This document shows positions 7,003 through 15,402 of a stretch of DNA of 41,278 nt, in pieces. Source of the DNA: Actinomadura livida (GTDB taxonomy: Bacteria; Actinomycetota; Actinomycetes; Streptosporangiales; Streptosporangiaceae); NCBI RefSeq assembly GCF_014648675.1, contig NZ_BMRO01000024.1, positions 33,356-74,633 on the forward strand. The letters run 5' to 3'. The position numbers and the translations under genes are program-made. Position 1 is the stretch's first letter. The number at the start of each line of letters is the position of its first letter. The notes beneath the pieces are model-generated. The model saw only the letters and a list, made by a program, of their open reading frames with translations. It did no database searches and had not been told where the DNA came from.

Positions 7003-7776
7003 ATGACATCTCGCCGCGCCCGACGCGGCGCGGCGACTCTGGTGCTGTGCCTGAGCCTGACGGCGGTGGCGGCCGCGACCGGCTGCTCCCCGATCGGGGG
7101 CCAGGTGCACCGCTCCGCGGCCGCCGACGGCCCCGGACAGGGCGGCAAGCAGGCCGGCGGGCGGGCCGCAGCGCCCCCGGTGGTGATGTTCCTCGGCGAC
7201 AGCTACACGGTCGGGGACGGGCGCGTCCAGCCGGAGTTCACGTACGCGTCCGCGACGGCGCGGCTGCTCGGCTGGCAGGTCGTCGTCGGCGGGCGGGCCG
7301 GCACCGGGTTCGTCGTGAAGCGCCGGGACGCGTTCCTCGGGCTGTTCGAGAGCCAGCTCGGCTGGCGCCCGGCGCCCGACATGCTGATCGTGTCCGGCGG
7401 CCACAACGACTTCCGCGTCCCCGCACCGCAGGTCGCCGCCGCCGCGCACGTGCTGCTCGAACGCGCCGGGCAGCGCTGGCCGGGCACGCACATCGTGCTG
7501 ATGGGGCCGATCTGGGGGACGGGGACGCCGCCGCAGGGGGCGATCGCCGTCCGGGACGCGCTGCAGAACCTCGCCGGGCAGCTCGGCATCCCGTTCGTCG
7601 ACCCGATCGGCGAGCAGTGGATCACCGGCGACCCGCTGACCGGCATCGGCAACGCGCCGCAGTACATCAAGCGGGACCGCACCCACCCGAACGAGGCGGG
7701 CCACCGGTACGTGGCGACCCGGCTCGCCGGGGACCTGCGGCGGCTCGGCCTCGCCGAGCCGTCCCGCAAGAACTGA
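7003..7776 (+). CDS. SGNH/GDSL-family hydrolase lipoprotein
   Basis: 257 residues, starting at ATG 7003 after AGGTGGTCCTCG. The N-terminus is basic (MTSRRARRG), then hydrophobic, ending AAATGC with a lipobox Cys at 28, so it is exported and lipid-anchored. SGNH blocks are visible: FLGDSY with the nucleophile Ser67, Gly65 in block I, SGGHND carrying the block III Asn, and RDRTHPNEAGH near residues 224-234 with the catalytic Asp-x-x-His. The fold includes lipases, esterases and cell-wall acetyl-esterases; the substrate cannot be read from sequence. The longer in-frame ORF from 6847 runs through tandem repeats and is rejected. Convergent with egtD, 22 bp apart. Confidence 0.9.
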   Translation: MTSRRARRGAATLVLCLSLTAVAAATGCSPIGGQVHRSAAADGPGQGGKQAGGRAAAPPVVMFLGDSYTVGDGRVQPEFTYASATARLLGWQVVVGGRAGTGFVVKRRDAFLGLFESQLGWRPAPDMLIVSGGHNDFRVPAPQVAAAAHVLLERAGQRWPGTHIVLMGPIWGTGTPPQGAIAVRDALQNLAGQLGIPFVDPIGEQWITGDPLTGIGNAPQYIKRDRTHPNEAGHRYVATRLAGDLRRLGLAEPSRKN

Positions 7777-7798
7777 GGCGGCTCGGCCGGCCGGGGCC

Positions 7799-8752
7799 TC
7801 AGCCGGTGGGGCGGGCGAGGGTGAGCGAGAAGTCGCCGTCCGCGTCGGTCCAGAACTCCGCGATCTCCATCCCGGCCGCGCCCAGTTCGGCCTCCAGCCG
7901 GTCCCGGCGGAACTTGGCGGAGATCTCGGTGCGCATCTCCTCACCGGCCGCGAACGACACCGCCAGGTCCAGGCCGCCCACGCGGACCTCCTGGTCGCGG
8001 ACCGACCGGAGCCGCATCTCGATCCACTCCTCGGCCCCGTCCCAGACCGCGCGGTGCTGGAAGGCGTCCGGGTCGAAGTCCGCGTCCAGCTCCGCGTTGA
8101 TGACGCGCAGGACGTTGCGGTTGAACTCGGCGGTGACCCCGGCCGCGTCGTCGTAGGCGCGGACGAGCCGCCCCGCGTCCTTGACCAGGTCGGCGCCCAG
8201 CAGCAGGAAGTCGCCGCCGGACATGGTCGCGCGGACGCCGCCGAGGAACCCGACCCGCTCGGCGGGCGGCATGTTGCCGATCGTCCCGCCGAGGAAGGCG
8301 ACGAGGCGGCGCTCCCCGCCCGGCAGCAGGTGCAGGTGCCGCTCGTGGTCGGCGACGACGGGCCGGACGTCCAGGCCCGGATGGTCGGCGGCGATGCCCG
8401 CCGCGGCCTCCTCCAGGAAGTCGCCGCTCACGTCCACCGGCACGTACGTGCGCAGCGTGCCCGCGAGGGCGTCGAGCAGCAGCCGGGTCTTCTCCCCCGA
8501 CCCGGCGCCGAGCTCCAGCAGCGTCCGGGCGCCGGTGGCCTCCGCGACGGCGGCCGCCCGCGCGACGAGGATCTCCCGTTCGCGGCGGGTCGGGTAGTAC
8601 TCCTCCAGCTTGGTGATCTCCTCGAACAGCGCGCTGCCGCGCTCGTCGTAGAACCACTTGGGCGGCAGGGTCTTGGGCGTTCCGGTCAGCCCCTCGTAGA
8701 CGTCGTTGCGGAGCGACTTGGCGAGGTCGTCGGCGGTCAGGAACCGGTCCAC
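7799..8752 (-). CDS. egtD: EgtD, L-histidine N-alpha-methyltransferase
   Basis: Catalyses three SAM-dependent methylations of histidine to hercynine, the first step of ergothioneine synthesis. The 317-residue length and sequence fit EgtD (DUF2260/methyltransf_33): the N-terminal LPPKWFYDERGSALFEEIT segment with TKLEEYYPTRRE, SAM-binding LLELGAGSGEKT (78-89), and a C-terminal EMRLRS segment. GTG start at 8752 with AAGGAGAACC ahead of it. Last gene of egtA-B-C-D; a hairpin-containing 64-bp spacer separates it from egtC. No egtE (the final C-S lyase) is in the window, so that step must be encoded elsewhere. Confidence 0.97.
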   Translation of the reverse strand: MDRFLTADDLAKSLRNDVYEGLTGTPKTLPPKWFYDERGSALFEEITKLEEYYPTRREREILVARAAAVAEATGARTLLELGAGSGEKTRLLLDALAGTLRTYVPVDVSGDFLEEAAAGIAADHPGLDVRPVVADHERHLHLLPGGERRLVAFLGGTIGNMPPAERVGFLGGVRATMSGGDFLLLGADLVKDAGRLVRAYDDAAGVTAEFNRNVLRVINAELDADFDPDAFQHRAVWDGAEEWIEMRLRSVRDQEVRVGGLDLAVSFAAGEEMRTEISAKFRRDRLEAELGAAGMEIAEFWTDADGDFSLTLARPTG

Positions 8753-8771
8753 GTGGTTCTCCTTAGCTGTT

Positions 8772-8791
8772 TCCGGGGGCGGCCCCCCGGA
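8772..8791 (-). other. Strong hairpin in the egtC-egtD spacer
   Basis: TCCGGGGG and CCCCCGGA form a perfect 8-bp stem with loop CGGC, 20 nt before the egtD GTG start. A second weak inverted repeat (CTTCG, CGAAG) lies at about 8800-8811. It could be an attenuator or mRNA processing/stability element lowering or insulating egtD expression. Confidence 0.5.
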
Positions 8792-8816
8792 CCCCAGGGC
8801 TTCGCCCGAAGGGCCC

Positions 8817-9551
8817 TCAAAGCGGCGTGATCGACACGCCGGCGTCGAGCCCGGCGGTGACGAGGGAGCGGTCGGGGACGGCCTTCCAGCCGGCGTCGCC
8901 GTCCAGCGGCTCGGACGCGATCCGGATCTGGTCCGCGTCCTCGCGGACGAACAGCGAGTCGCCCCAGGTCGTGGCCGCCAGGGACGTGCCGTCGGAGGCG
9001 AGCAGGTTGTAGCGGCCCGGGGCGAACGCGGTGATCTCCCCGACGACGGAGGCGAGGCCGTCGCCGAGGGAGGCGCCGCCGCGCCAGTGCCGGACGGCGA
9101 GGGCGAACAGCGGCGCCGAGTCGACCGGCGCGCGGGCGTCGGGCACCCCGGCGAGGTCCCCGGCGAGGTCCCGGAGCCGGCCCTCGGCGCCGCCGTAGTC
9201 GTCGATCCTCCCGTTGTGGCTGAACAGCCAGGACCCGGCGCGGAACGGCTGGGCGCACGACTCGTCCACCGGGAACCCGGCCGTCGCCGACCGGACCGCC
9301 GCGACCGCGCAGGACGCCCGGACGGCCCCGGCGACCTCGCGGAACGACTGGTCGGTCCAGATCGGCTGGGCGCGCCGGAACCGGACGGGCGCGCCGTCCC
9401 GGTACCAGCCGACGCCGTAGCCGTCGGCGTTGAGGATGCACCCCTGCGTCATGCGCGGCGCGTACGACTGGGTCTCCAGCGAGTGCTCACCTTCGTAGAC
9501 GAGCGAGTGCAGCGTCCGCTCAGGCCCGAGGTAGCCGAGATGGCGGCACAT
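8817..9551 (-). CDS. egtC: EgtC, gamma-glutamyl-hercynylcysteine sulfoxide amidohydrolase
   Basis: Class II glutamine-amidotransferase (Ntn) fold protein of 244 residues that removes the gamma-glutamyl group from hercynyl-gamma-glutamyl-cysteine sulfoxide. It begins MCRHLGYLGP, so Cys2 becomes the catalytic N-terminal nucleophile after Met removal. Family segments include NADGYGVGWYRDG and WLFSHNGRIDDYGG. Its ATG abuts the egtB stop with no spacer, so expression is coupled. Presence of EgtC together with EgtA shows the gamma-glutamyl-cysteine-dependent (mycobacterial-type) route. Confidence 0.96.
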   Translation of the reverse strand: MCRHLGYLGPERTLHSLVYEGEHSLETQSYAPRMTQGCILNADGYGVGWYRDGAPVRFRRAQPIWTDQSFREVAGAVRASCAVAAVRSATAGFPVDESCAQPFRAGSWLFSHNGRIDDYGGAEGRLRDLAGDLAGVPDARAPVDSAPLFALAVRHWRGGASLGDGLASVVGEITAFAPGRYNLLASDGTSLAATTWGDSLFVREDADQIRIASEPLDGDAGWKAVPDRSLVTAGLDAGVSITPL

Positions 9552-10970
9552 CTAGCGCCCCTCCCCGTCTACGGAACGCGCACACCGGAAACCGGAGAAG
9601 ATCTGCCGCCTGACGGGGTAGTCCCAGTTGCGGAACGACCCGCGCACGGCGAGCGGGTGCGTGGCCCAGGAGCCGCCTCTCAGCACCTTGTACTCGGGGC
9701 CGAAGAACACCTCCGAGTACTCCTTGTAGGGGAAGGACCGGAAGCCCGGGTAGCCGCCGAAGTCGGACGACGTCCACTCCCACACGTCCCCGATGAGGCG
9801 CCTGACCCCGTACGCCGAGGCCCCGGACGCGTAGGCGCCCGTCTCGGACGGGCGGAGCGCCCGCTGCCCCAGGTTGGCGCGCCCCTCCTCGTAGGCGTCG
9901 CCCCAGGGGAAGCGGCGCGACCGCCCGGCCGCCGGATCCCAGCGCGCGGCCTTCTCCCACTCGGCCTCGGTCGGCAGCCTCTTGCCGGCCCACCGGGCGT
10001 AGGCGTCCGCCTCGTACCAGGACACGTGCTGGACGGGCTCGTCCGGCGGGACGGGTTCGGTCCGCCCGAAGCGGCGCCGCAGCCATCGGCCGCCCTCGCG
10101 GTGCCAGAAGGCGGGTGCGCGTTTGCCGCCGGCGTTGCGCCATTCCCAACCGGCGGCATCCCACCATCGCGGGTCGTCATAACCGCCCGCTTCCATGAAG
10201 GAGATGTAGGCGGCGTTGGCGACGGGCTCGACGTCGATGTAGTACGCCGGAAGATCGACGACATGGGCGGGGCGTTCGTTGTCGTACGCCCAAGGATCGT
10301 CCGACGTGCCCATTCGGAACGGCCCCGCCTCGATCAGGACCTCGCCTATCCCGGAGCCTGCGGAAGGGGGCATCCGAGGGGGCTCGGCGACCGGGTCGAG
10401 CAGTGCCGGAGCGCCTTCGCGCAGCTGGTGCGTGGCCAGCATGGTCTCGTCGTGCATGTGCTCGTGCTGGACGACCATCCCGTACACGAACCCGCCCGAG
10501 GTGAGCGGGTCCGCGGTGTCGAACCGCACCGACGGCAGCGAGTCCAGCACCTTGGCCCGGACCGTGCCGATGTAGGAGCGGGCCTCGTCCGGCGGCAGCA
10601 GCGGCAGGGACGGCCGCTCCGCGCGCGGGTGCTCGAACGCGTCGTACAGCCCGTCGATCTCCGGGCGCATCGCGTCCGCGCCGGCCGCCGCGCGCAGCAG
10701 CCACAGCTCCTCGTAGTTCCCGACGTGCGCGAGGTCCCACACGAGCGGTGACATCAGCGGGGACACCTGCGAGGTGAGGCCCGCCTCGTCCAGGACGTCG
10801 GTGGTGAGGCCGAAGCTGCGGTCGCGCACCGCGCCGAGCTCGCCCGCGATGAGCTCCTTCAGCGCGTCCTCGTCGGCGGCGGCCGGGTACGTGGCGGCCG
10901 GGTACGTGGCGGCCGGGTGCGCGGCGGCCGGGTGCGCGGCGGGCGCGTCCCGGGGGTTCGTCCGGGTCAT
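9552..10970 (-). CDS. egtB: EgtB, hercynine oxygenase (ergothioneine sulfoxide synthase)
   Basis: Non-haem iron enzyme joining hercynine and gamma-glutamyl-cysteine with O2, 472 residues. The N-terminal DinB-like part holds the iron ligands: AHVGNYEELW (His82) and QHEHMHDET (His169 and His173, spaced as in known EgtB). The C-terminal part is the formylglycine-generating-enzyme/sulfatase-modifying fold (FRMGT, RLPTEAEWEKAARW, GDVWEWTSSDF, VLRGGSWAT, RNWDYP, GFRCAR). ATG 10970 overlaps the egtA stop by ATGA. Residues about 12-31 are a short Ala/Pro-rich extension made by four 15-bp DNA repeats. Confidence 0.97.
   Translation of the reverse strand: MTRTNPRDAPAAHPAAAHPAATYPAATYPAAADEDALKELIAGELGAVRDRSFGLTTDVLDEAGLTSQVSPLMSPLVWDLAHVGNYEELWLLRAAAGADAMRPEIDGLYDAFEHPRAERPSLPLLPPDEARSYIGTVRAKVLDSLPSVRFDTADPLTSGGFVYGMVVQHEHMHDETMLATHQLREGAPALLDPVAEPPRMPPSAGSGIGEVLIEAGPFRMGTSDDPWAYDNERPAHVVDLPAYYIDVEPVANAAYISFMEAGGYDDPRWWDAAGWEWRNAGGKRAPAFWHREGGRWLRRRFGRTEPVPPDEPVQHVSWYEADAYARWAGKRLPTEAEWEKAARWDPAAGRSRRFPWGDAYEEGRANLGQRALRPSETGAYASGASAYGVRRLIGDVWEWTSSDFGGYPGFRSFPYKEYSEVFFGPEYKVLRGGSWATHPLAVRGSFRNWDYPVRRQIFSGFRCARSVDGEGR
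10878..10937. repeat. Four 15-bp tandem repeats inside the 5' end of egtB
   Basis: On the plus strand GGCGGCCGGGTACGT occurs twice (10878-10907), then GGCGGCCGGGTGCGC twice (10908-10937). Because 15 is divisible by three, copy number can change without frameshift; the units encode Ala/Pro-rich pentapeptides containing HPA or YPA. Likely replication slippage in a disordered N-terminal tail. Confidence 0.85.
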
Positions 10971-12175
10971 GTCGCATCCTCCTCGGACGGGATCGGGGGC
11001 GGAGCGGGGTCGTCGGCGGGGCAGCGCCCCCGCTCGACGTAGCGGCGGGCGTACTCGTCCACCAGCGGGACGAGGCCGGGCGCGCCGAGCCGGGGCAGCG
11101 CGTCCAGCGCCGCGGCGAAGCAGGCCCGCGCCGCGGCGGCCAGCGGCGGGTCGGCGAGGCCGAGCCGGGCGGCCTCCGCCCACCGGTGGGCCACCGGCTC
11201 GGCGGCCTCCGCCGCGGCGCGCGCGGCCGCGGGATCGTCCAGCAGCGCGGCCGCGACCGCGACGGGGACGGGCCAGTACGGGCCGGGCAGCGCGTCGATC
11301 ATGCGCAGCTCCAGCCAGCCGCGCGGCCGGACCGGCGGGAACAGGGTGGACAGGTGGTAGGCCAGGTCGTCCGCGCAGGGCTCGCCCTTGGCCAGCCACT
11401 CCAGGAACGACATCCCGGGGTCGGACACCCATTCGCCCTCGGCGGTGTGGACGAGCATGACCCGCGCGTCGAGCGCGTACCTCGTCCACGCCTCGGCGGG
11501 GTCTGCGTCCGCGCCGTCCCGCAGGACGGGCAGCGTGCGGCAGGGGTCGAGCTCGGTCCAGATGCCCTGCCGGGACGAGCGCATCCCGGTCCGGCGGCCG
11601 GCGCGCAGCGGCGAGTTCGCGAACGCGGCGACGAGCACCGGGCCGAGCGCGTGCACGAGCCGCCAGCGGCGGCACGCGTCATCGGGGTCGGCGCCGATGT
11701 CCAGGTTGACCTGGACTGACGCGGTCGAGCACATCATCGCGAGGCCGGCGTCCCGGAAACCGCCCGCGCGGAAGTAGTCGCGCATGCAGTCGTAGCGGGG
11801 ATGGTCGGCCTGGTAGCGGGGCCGGCGGACGGGGTCGACGCCGTGCCCGGCGAGGGCGAGGCCGTCCGGCGCGAGGGCGGCCCGCACGTGCGCGACGTCC
11901 CGGGCGAGTTCGGCGTGCAGCTCCCCGAGCCCGGGGAACGGCGCGGAGCTGAGCTCCAGCTGGCCGCCCGGCTCGTAGGAGATCCGGCTGCCGCCGGGCG
12001 GCGGGCCCGCCGCGCCGACCAGGGCGCGCACCCGGTCGCCGGGGACGTGGGCGGCCGGGTCGGCGGCGTCGACGACGAACCACTCGGTCTCGGCGCCGAC
12101 CGTCCCGGGCGGGCCGGTCTTGAAGCAGACACCGCGAACGTGCTGGTAGACGTCCTCCACGGTCAACCGGGACAC
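10967..12175 (-). CDS. egtA: EgtA, glutamate-cysteine ligase
   Basis: Makes gamma-glutamyl-cysteine for EgtB; a 402-residue member of the GCS2/EgtA family. Recognised from VGAETEWFVVD (substrate and metal-binding Glu cluster), RISYEPGGQLELSS, a CSTASVQVNLD segment and RGWLELRMIDALP. GTG start at 12175, preceded by GGTGAGGAGTGAGCC. First gene of the egt operon and overlaps egtB by four bases. A copy of the LacI-type box seen at 6125 lies 45 bp upstream (12220-12233), suggesting repression by the regulator encoded at 5032-6039. Confidence 0.95.
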   Translation of the reverse strand: MSRLTVEDVYQHVRGVCFKTGPPGTVGAETEWFVVDAADPAAHVPGDRVRALVGAAGPPPGGSRISYEPGGQLELSSAPFPGLGELHAELARDVAHVRAALAPDGLALAGHGVDPVRRPRYQADHPRYDCMRDYFRAGGFRDAGLAMMCSTASVQVNLDIGADPDDACRRWRLVHALGPVLVAAFANSPLRAGRRTGMRSSRQGIWTELDPCRTLPVLRDGADADPAEAWTRYALDARVMLVHTAEGEWVSDPGMSFLEWLAKGEPCADDLAYHLSTLFPPVRPRGWLELRMIDALPGPYWPVPVAVAAALLDDPAAARAAAEAAEPVAHRWAEAARLGLADPPLAAAARACFAAALDALPRLGAPGLVPLVDEYARRYVERGRCPADDPAPPPIPSEEDAT

Positions 12176-12219
12176 GGCTCACTCCTCACCTGGGTGACGG
12201 CGGAACCGAACCTTCCCAC

Positions 12220-12233
12220 CTGAACCGGATCAG
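12220..12233. promoter_or_regulatory. LacI-type operator box upstream of egtA
   Basis: CTGAACCGGATCAG is the exact reverse complement of CTGATCCGGTTCAG at 6125-6138, the third box of the LacI array. It is a near-perfect palindrome, 44 bp upstream of the egtA start codon, in a 251-bp divergent intergenic region otherwise without a recognised motif. A weaker 10/12 match overlaps the egtD start (8740-8751), perhaps by chance. Confidence 0.7.
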
Positions 12234-12426
12234 AAATCCGACTGAATTCGCGAACTTCGCTAAATCTCCATGAACATCACCGTCCGCACGCGTCTCCGTT
12301 ACCTTCCGTACTATTCGACGCCACGCCTAATCCCGGACTTCTCAGGCATTGACCGGAGACGCTAGAGTCCGTCAACCAGCGGTATGCACCATTTGTGGAT
12401 GCCGGGCAGACGATCGGGGAGGTCAC

Positions 12427-13707
12427 ATGCGCGGAGACATGGGTCCGCTCTACGACGCGCACGCAGACCGCCTGTACGCGTACTGCTGGTCGCTGGTCGG
12501 CGACCAGCGCGCGGCGGCGGCCGTCGGGGACGCCTTCACCGCGGCCGTCCACCAGCCGCCGCGCGGCGACACCGTCCTGTGGCTGTACTCGCTGTCGCGG
12601 TCGGCCTGCGCCGAGCGCGGCGCGTTCGCCGGCAACCTCGACGGGCGCGGCGGGGTGCTGTTCGCCGACGCCGACCCGCTGCTGCGCGCCGCCGGGGCCC
12701 TGCGCTCCGACCACCGCGAGGTGCTGCTGCTGTGGGCGGGCGAGTGGCTCGAACCGCACGACATCGCCCGCGTCCTCGGCATCGCGCCGGACACGGTCGT
12801 CCAGCTGCTCGACGCGGCGCGGACGCGTCTGGAGCGGTCCGTTCTCGACATCCTGATGCGCGGCACGGCCGACGCGCGGCACGACCTCATCACCGCGTTC
12901 GAGAAGAAGCGGCTGCCGCAGCTGCTCGCCCGGCGGGCCCCGTCCCGCGCGCCCGGCTGGCTGCGCGACCAGGTCCTCGCCGCCTGCGAGGACGAGGCCG
13001 TCCGGCCGCTGCCGAGCGTCGTGTCCCCGAGCCCGCTCGTGGTGATCGGCGCCGACCGGCCCCGCCGCGGCGCCGGCGACCGCGCACGGCGCGGGCTGTC
13101 CGGCGGTCTGCACCGCGGCCTCGGCGCCGCGGCCGGCGTGGCCGCCTCCGCCGCGGCCGTCATCGGCCTGCTCGCCACCTGGCCGACGCCGAAGAGCGGC
13201 GGCTCCGCCTCGATCGTCCCGACGTCGTCGAGCGGCGGGGCGAACCCCGCGTCCGCGGCGAACAGCGGCCCCCGGCACCCGATGCCCGGCCTGTCCGGCA
13301 CCGAGCGGGCGACGGGCGAGGTGCCCGGCTCTCCCGGCGCCCCGGCGGGCGGCGGCGCCGCCGGCCCGGCGCCGCAGACCGGCGGCGCGCCCGCCGGTGG
13401 CGGCGCGGACCCGGCGCCCACGGCGACCGCACCGGCCGGCACCCCCGCCAAGGAGACGGACCGGCCGGCGCCCGGCACGCCGTCCCGGCCGGACGCCCCG
13501 ACCACGCCCCCGCCGACCGGCGGTTCGCCGACGACGCCCCCGGACACCCCCGGCGACCCGACGACCCCGCCCGGCACCGGCGACCCCACGACCCCGCCGC
13601 CGGACACCCCGACGGACCCGCCGTCCGACGACCCGGGCGACGGGGACTCCGGCACCCCCGCCCCCAGCCCGACGTCCAACCCGGAGCCGTCCCCGAGCGG
13701 CGGCTGA
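12427..13707 (+). CDS. Sigma-70-like protein with membrane segment and Pro/Thr-rich tail
   Basis: 426 residues with a composite layout. Residues about 5-65 resemble region 2 of ECF sigma factors (LYDAHADRLYAYCWSLVGD), though poorly conserved; 84-142 resemble region 4 (ALRSDHREVLLLWAGEWLEPHDIARVLGIAPDTVVQLLDAARTRL would fold as a helix-turn-helix). One hydrophobic segment lies at about 231-251, followed by roughly 175 residues rich in Pro, Thr, Gly and Ser, probably outside the membrane. Start ATG 12427 follows GGGGAGG. It may be a membrane-tethered sigma or sigma/anti-sigma-like protein; whether it still binds RNA polymerase is unknown. Divergent from egtA. Confidence 0.75.
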   Translation: MRGDMGPLYDAHADRLYAYCWSLVGDQRAAAAVGDAFTAAVHQPPRGDTVLWLYSLSRSACAERGAFAGNLDGRGGVLFADADPLLRAAGALRSDHREVLLLWAGEWLEPHDIARVLGIAPDTVVQLLDAARTRLERSVLDILMRGTADARHDLITAFEKKRLPQLLARRAPSRAPGWLRDQVLAACEDEAVRPLPSVVSPSPLVVIGADRPRRGAGDRARRGLSGGLHRGLGAAAGVAASAAAVIGLLATWPTPKSGGSASIVPTSSSGGANPASAANSGPRHPMPGLSGTERATGEVPGSPGAPAGGGAAGPAPQTGGAPAGGGADPAPTATAPAGTPAKETDRPAPGTPSRPDAPTTPPPTGGSPTTPPDTPGDPTTPPGTGDPTTPPPDTPTDPPSDDPGDGDSGTPAPSPTSNPEPSPSGG

Positions 13708-13710
13708 CCC

Positions 13711-13750
13711 CGCACGACTGACCCGCGCACGACTGACCCGCGCACGGCTC
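13711..13750. repeat. 15-bp tandem repeats between convergent genes
   Basis: CGCACGACTGACCCG occurs at 13711-13725 and 13726-13740, with a partial third copy overlapping the exporter stop codon. Likely slippage product; no terminator stem is obvious here. Confidence 0.8.
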
Positions 13751-15368
13751 ACACCGCCGCGGCGCCCTCGACCGGGGACGATCCGCGCCGGACGAGCAGG
13801 GCCGCGAGGATCGCGGCGGCGGCGACCATCCCGGCGACGGTCAGCGAGGTCTGGAAGCCGTCCATGAACGCGAGGTGGCTTCCGGTGGTGATGGCCTCGG
13901 CGGCCGGCTCCGGCGTGCCGGGCGGGACGGGCGCGCCGCCCTGCGAGACGATCCCGCCCTGGCTCGTGAGCTGCCGCGCGGCTCCGCCGGGGACGCCCGC
14001 GTCCGTCAGCCTGCCGAACAGCACGTCGCCGACCCTCGTGGACAGCAGCACCCCGAGGACCGACGTCCCGAGGACGCCGCCGACCTGCGCGGCGGTCTGC
14101 TGCAGCCCGCCCGCGACGCCGGCGAGGTGCGCGGGGGCGTTGCCCACGATCGCCTCGGTCCCGGCGACGATCACCATCCCGAACGCCAGGCCGATCAGCA
14201 CGAACCACGGCCAGAGCTCGACGTAGGGGGCCGCCACCCCGATGCGCGACAGGCCGAGCAGCGCGGCGGCGGTGAAGGCCATGCCGAGCGCGAGCGGCAC
14301 CCGCGGCCCGAAGCGGCTCGTCAGCGCGCCCGCGATCGGTGACGCGACGATGAACACGGCGGTCATCGGCAGCATCCGCACCCCGGCCTCCACCGGGCTC
14401 ATGCCGTGGACCTGCTGCAGGTAGAGGGTGATGAAGAAGATCGTCCCGAACATCGCGAAGAAGCCGAGGACGATGAGCCCGGTCGCCGCCGACAGCGACA
14501 CCGAGCGGAACAGCCCGAGCGGGAGCAGCGGACGCTCGACGCGCAGCTCGTTCCACACGAACGCGGCGAACAGGACGGCCGAGACGGCGAACGACACCAG
14601 CGGGACCACGTCGCCGAAGCCGTCCTCGCCCGCCCTGATCAGGCCCCAGACGAGGCCGAACAGCGCGCCGGTCAGCAGCGCGACGCCGGGCAGGTCGAAG
14701 GAGCCGGCGGCGCCCTCGTCCCGCGACTCGCGGATCACCCAGAGCCCGACGAGGAGCGCGACGAGGCCGAGCGGGGCGTTGAGGAAGAAGACCGACTCCC
14801 AGTTGACGTTCTCGACCAGCAGCCCGGCCACGATCGGCCCGCCCGCGATGGAGATGCCGAGCGTGGAGCCCCAGACGCCGATCGCGGTGTTGAGCCGCTC
14901 GGCGGGGAACGTGTTGCGCAGGATGGCGAGGCTCGCGGGCTGCAGGAGCGCCCCCGCGAAGCCCTGCACGACGCGCCAGAAGATGACCGTGCCGAGGCCG
15001 CCGGACAGGCCGATCAATACCGAGGAGACCGCGAACCCGACCACGCCGGCCAGGAACGTCCGCCTCCGTCCGAACCGGTCGGCGATCTTCCCGGCCGGGA
15101 TGAGCGTGACGGCGAGCGCCAGCAGGTAGGCGTTGGTCACCCACTGGAGGCCGGACAGGCTCGCGCCGAGGTCCGCGGCGATCGCGGGGTTGGCGATGGA
15201 CACGACGGTCGCGTCCAGCCCGACCATCATCACGCCGAGCGCGACGGCGACGAGCGTGAGCCATGGATGGCCGTGGCCCCTCCTGGCCGCGCGGCGCGGC
15301 GCCTTCCCGTGCGGCGGTACGCGGACGGCGCCGGGATCGAGCGTGCCGGCGCCGGTGGAATGAGTCAT
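13749..15368 (-). CDS. DHA2-family (EmrB/QacA-type, 14-TMS) MFS exporter
   Basis: 539 residues from ATG 15368 (MTHSTGAGTL), preceded by GGAGGG. Proton-driven drug exporter: motif A GKIADRFGRRR after the second helix, the motif GLDATVVSIANPAIAADL in helix 1, and QWVTNAYLLALAVTLIPAG, all typical of the 14-helix DHA2 group; about 14 hydrophobic segments are evident. Divergent from the TetR gene at 15524 and almost certainly its main target. The in-frame extension to 15461 would run across the promoter and operator and is rejected. Confidence 0.94.
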   Translation of the reverse strand: MTHSTGAGTLDPGAVRVPPHGKAPRRAARRGHGHPWLTLVAVALGVMMVGLDATVVSIANPAIAADLGASLSGLQWVTNAYLLALAVTLIPAGKIADRFGRRRTFLAGVVGFAVSSVLIGLSGGLGTVIFWRVVQGFAGALLQPASLAILRNTFPAERLNTAIGVWGSTLGISIAGGPIVAGLLVENVNWESVFFLNAPLGLVALLVGLWVIRESRDEGAAGSFDLPGVALLTGALFGLVWGLIRAGEDGFGDVVPLVSFAVSAVLFAAFVWNELRVERPLLPLGLFRSVSLSAATGLIVLGFFAMFGTIFFITLYLQQVHGMSPVEAGVRMLPMTAVFIVASPIAGALTSRFGPRVPLALGMAFTAAALLGLSRIGVAAPYVELWPWFVLIGLAFGMVIVAGTEAIVGNAPAHLAGVAGGLQQTAAQVGGVLGTSVLGVLLSTRVGDVLFGRLTDAGVPGGAARQLTSQGGIVSQGGAPVPPGTPEPAAEAITTGSHLAFMDGFQTSLTVAGMVAAAAILAALLVRRGSSPVEGAAAV

Positions 15369-15402
15369 CGATCGATATCCCTCCGGATTGGCAGATGGCC
15401 AA

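Noticed and set aside
8740..8751. Fourth LacI-like box at the egtD start
   Set aside because: GGAACCGGTCCA matches 10 of 12 bases but encodes codons 1-4 of EgtD and may be chance; not listed as a site.
10878..10937. CRISPR-like appearance of the tandem repeats in egtB
   Set aside because: The units are contiguous with no spacers, are within coding sequence and no cas gene is present.
12384..13721. 445-codon plus-strand frame overlapping the sigma-like gene
   Set aside because: Arg-rich low-complexity translation in another frame; the frame starting at 12427 has sigma-like segments and a ribosome-binding site.
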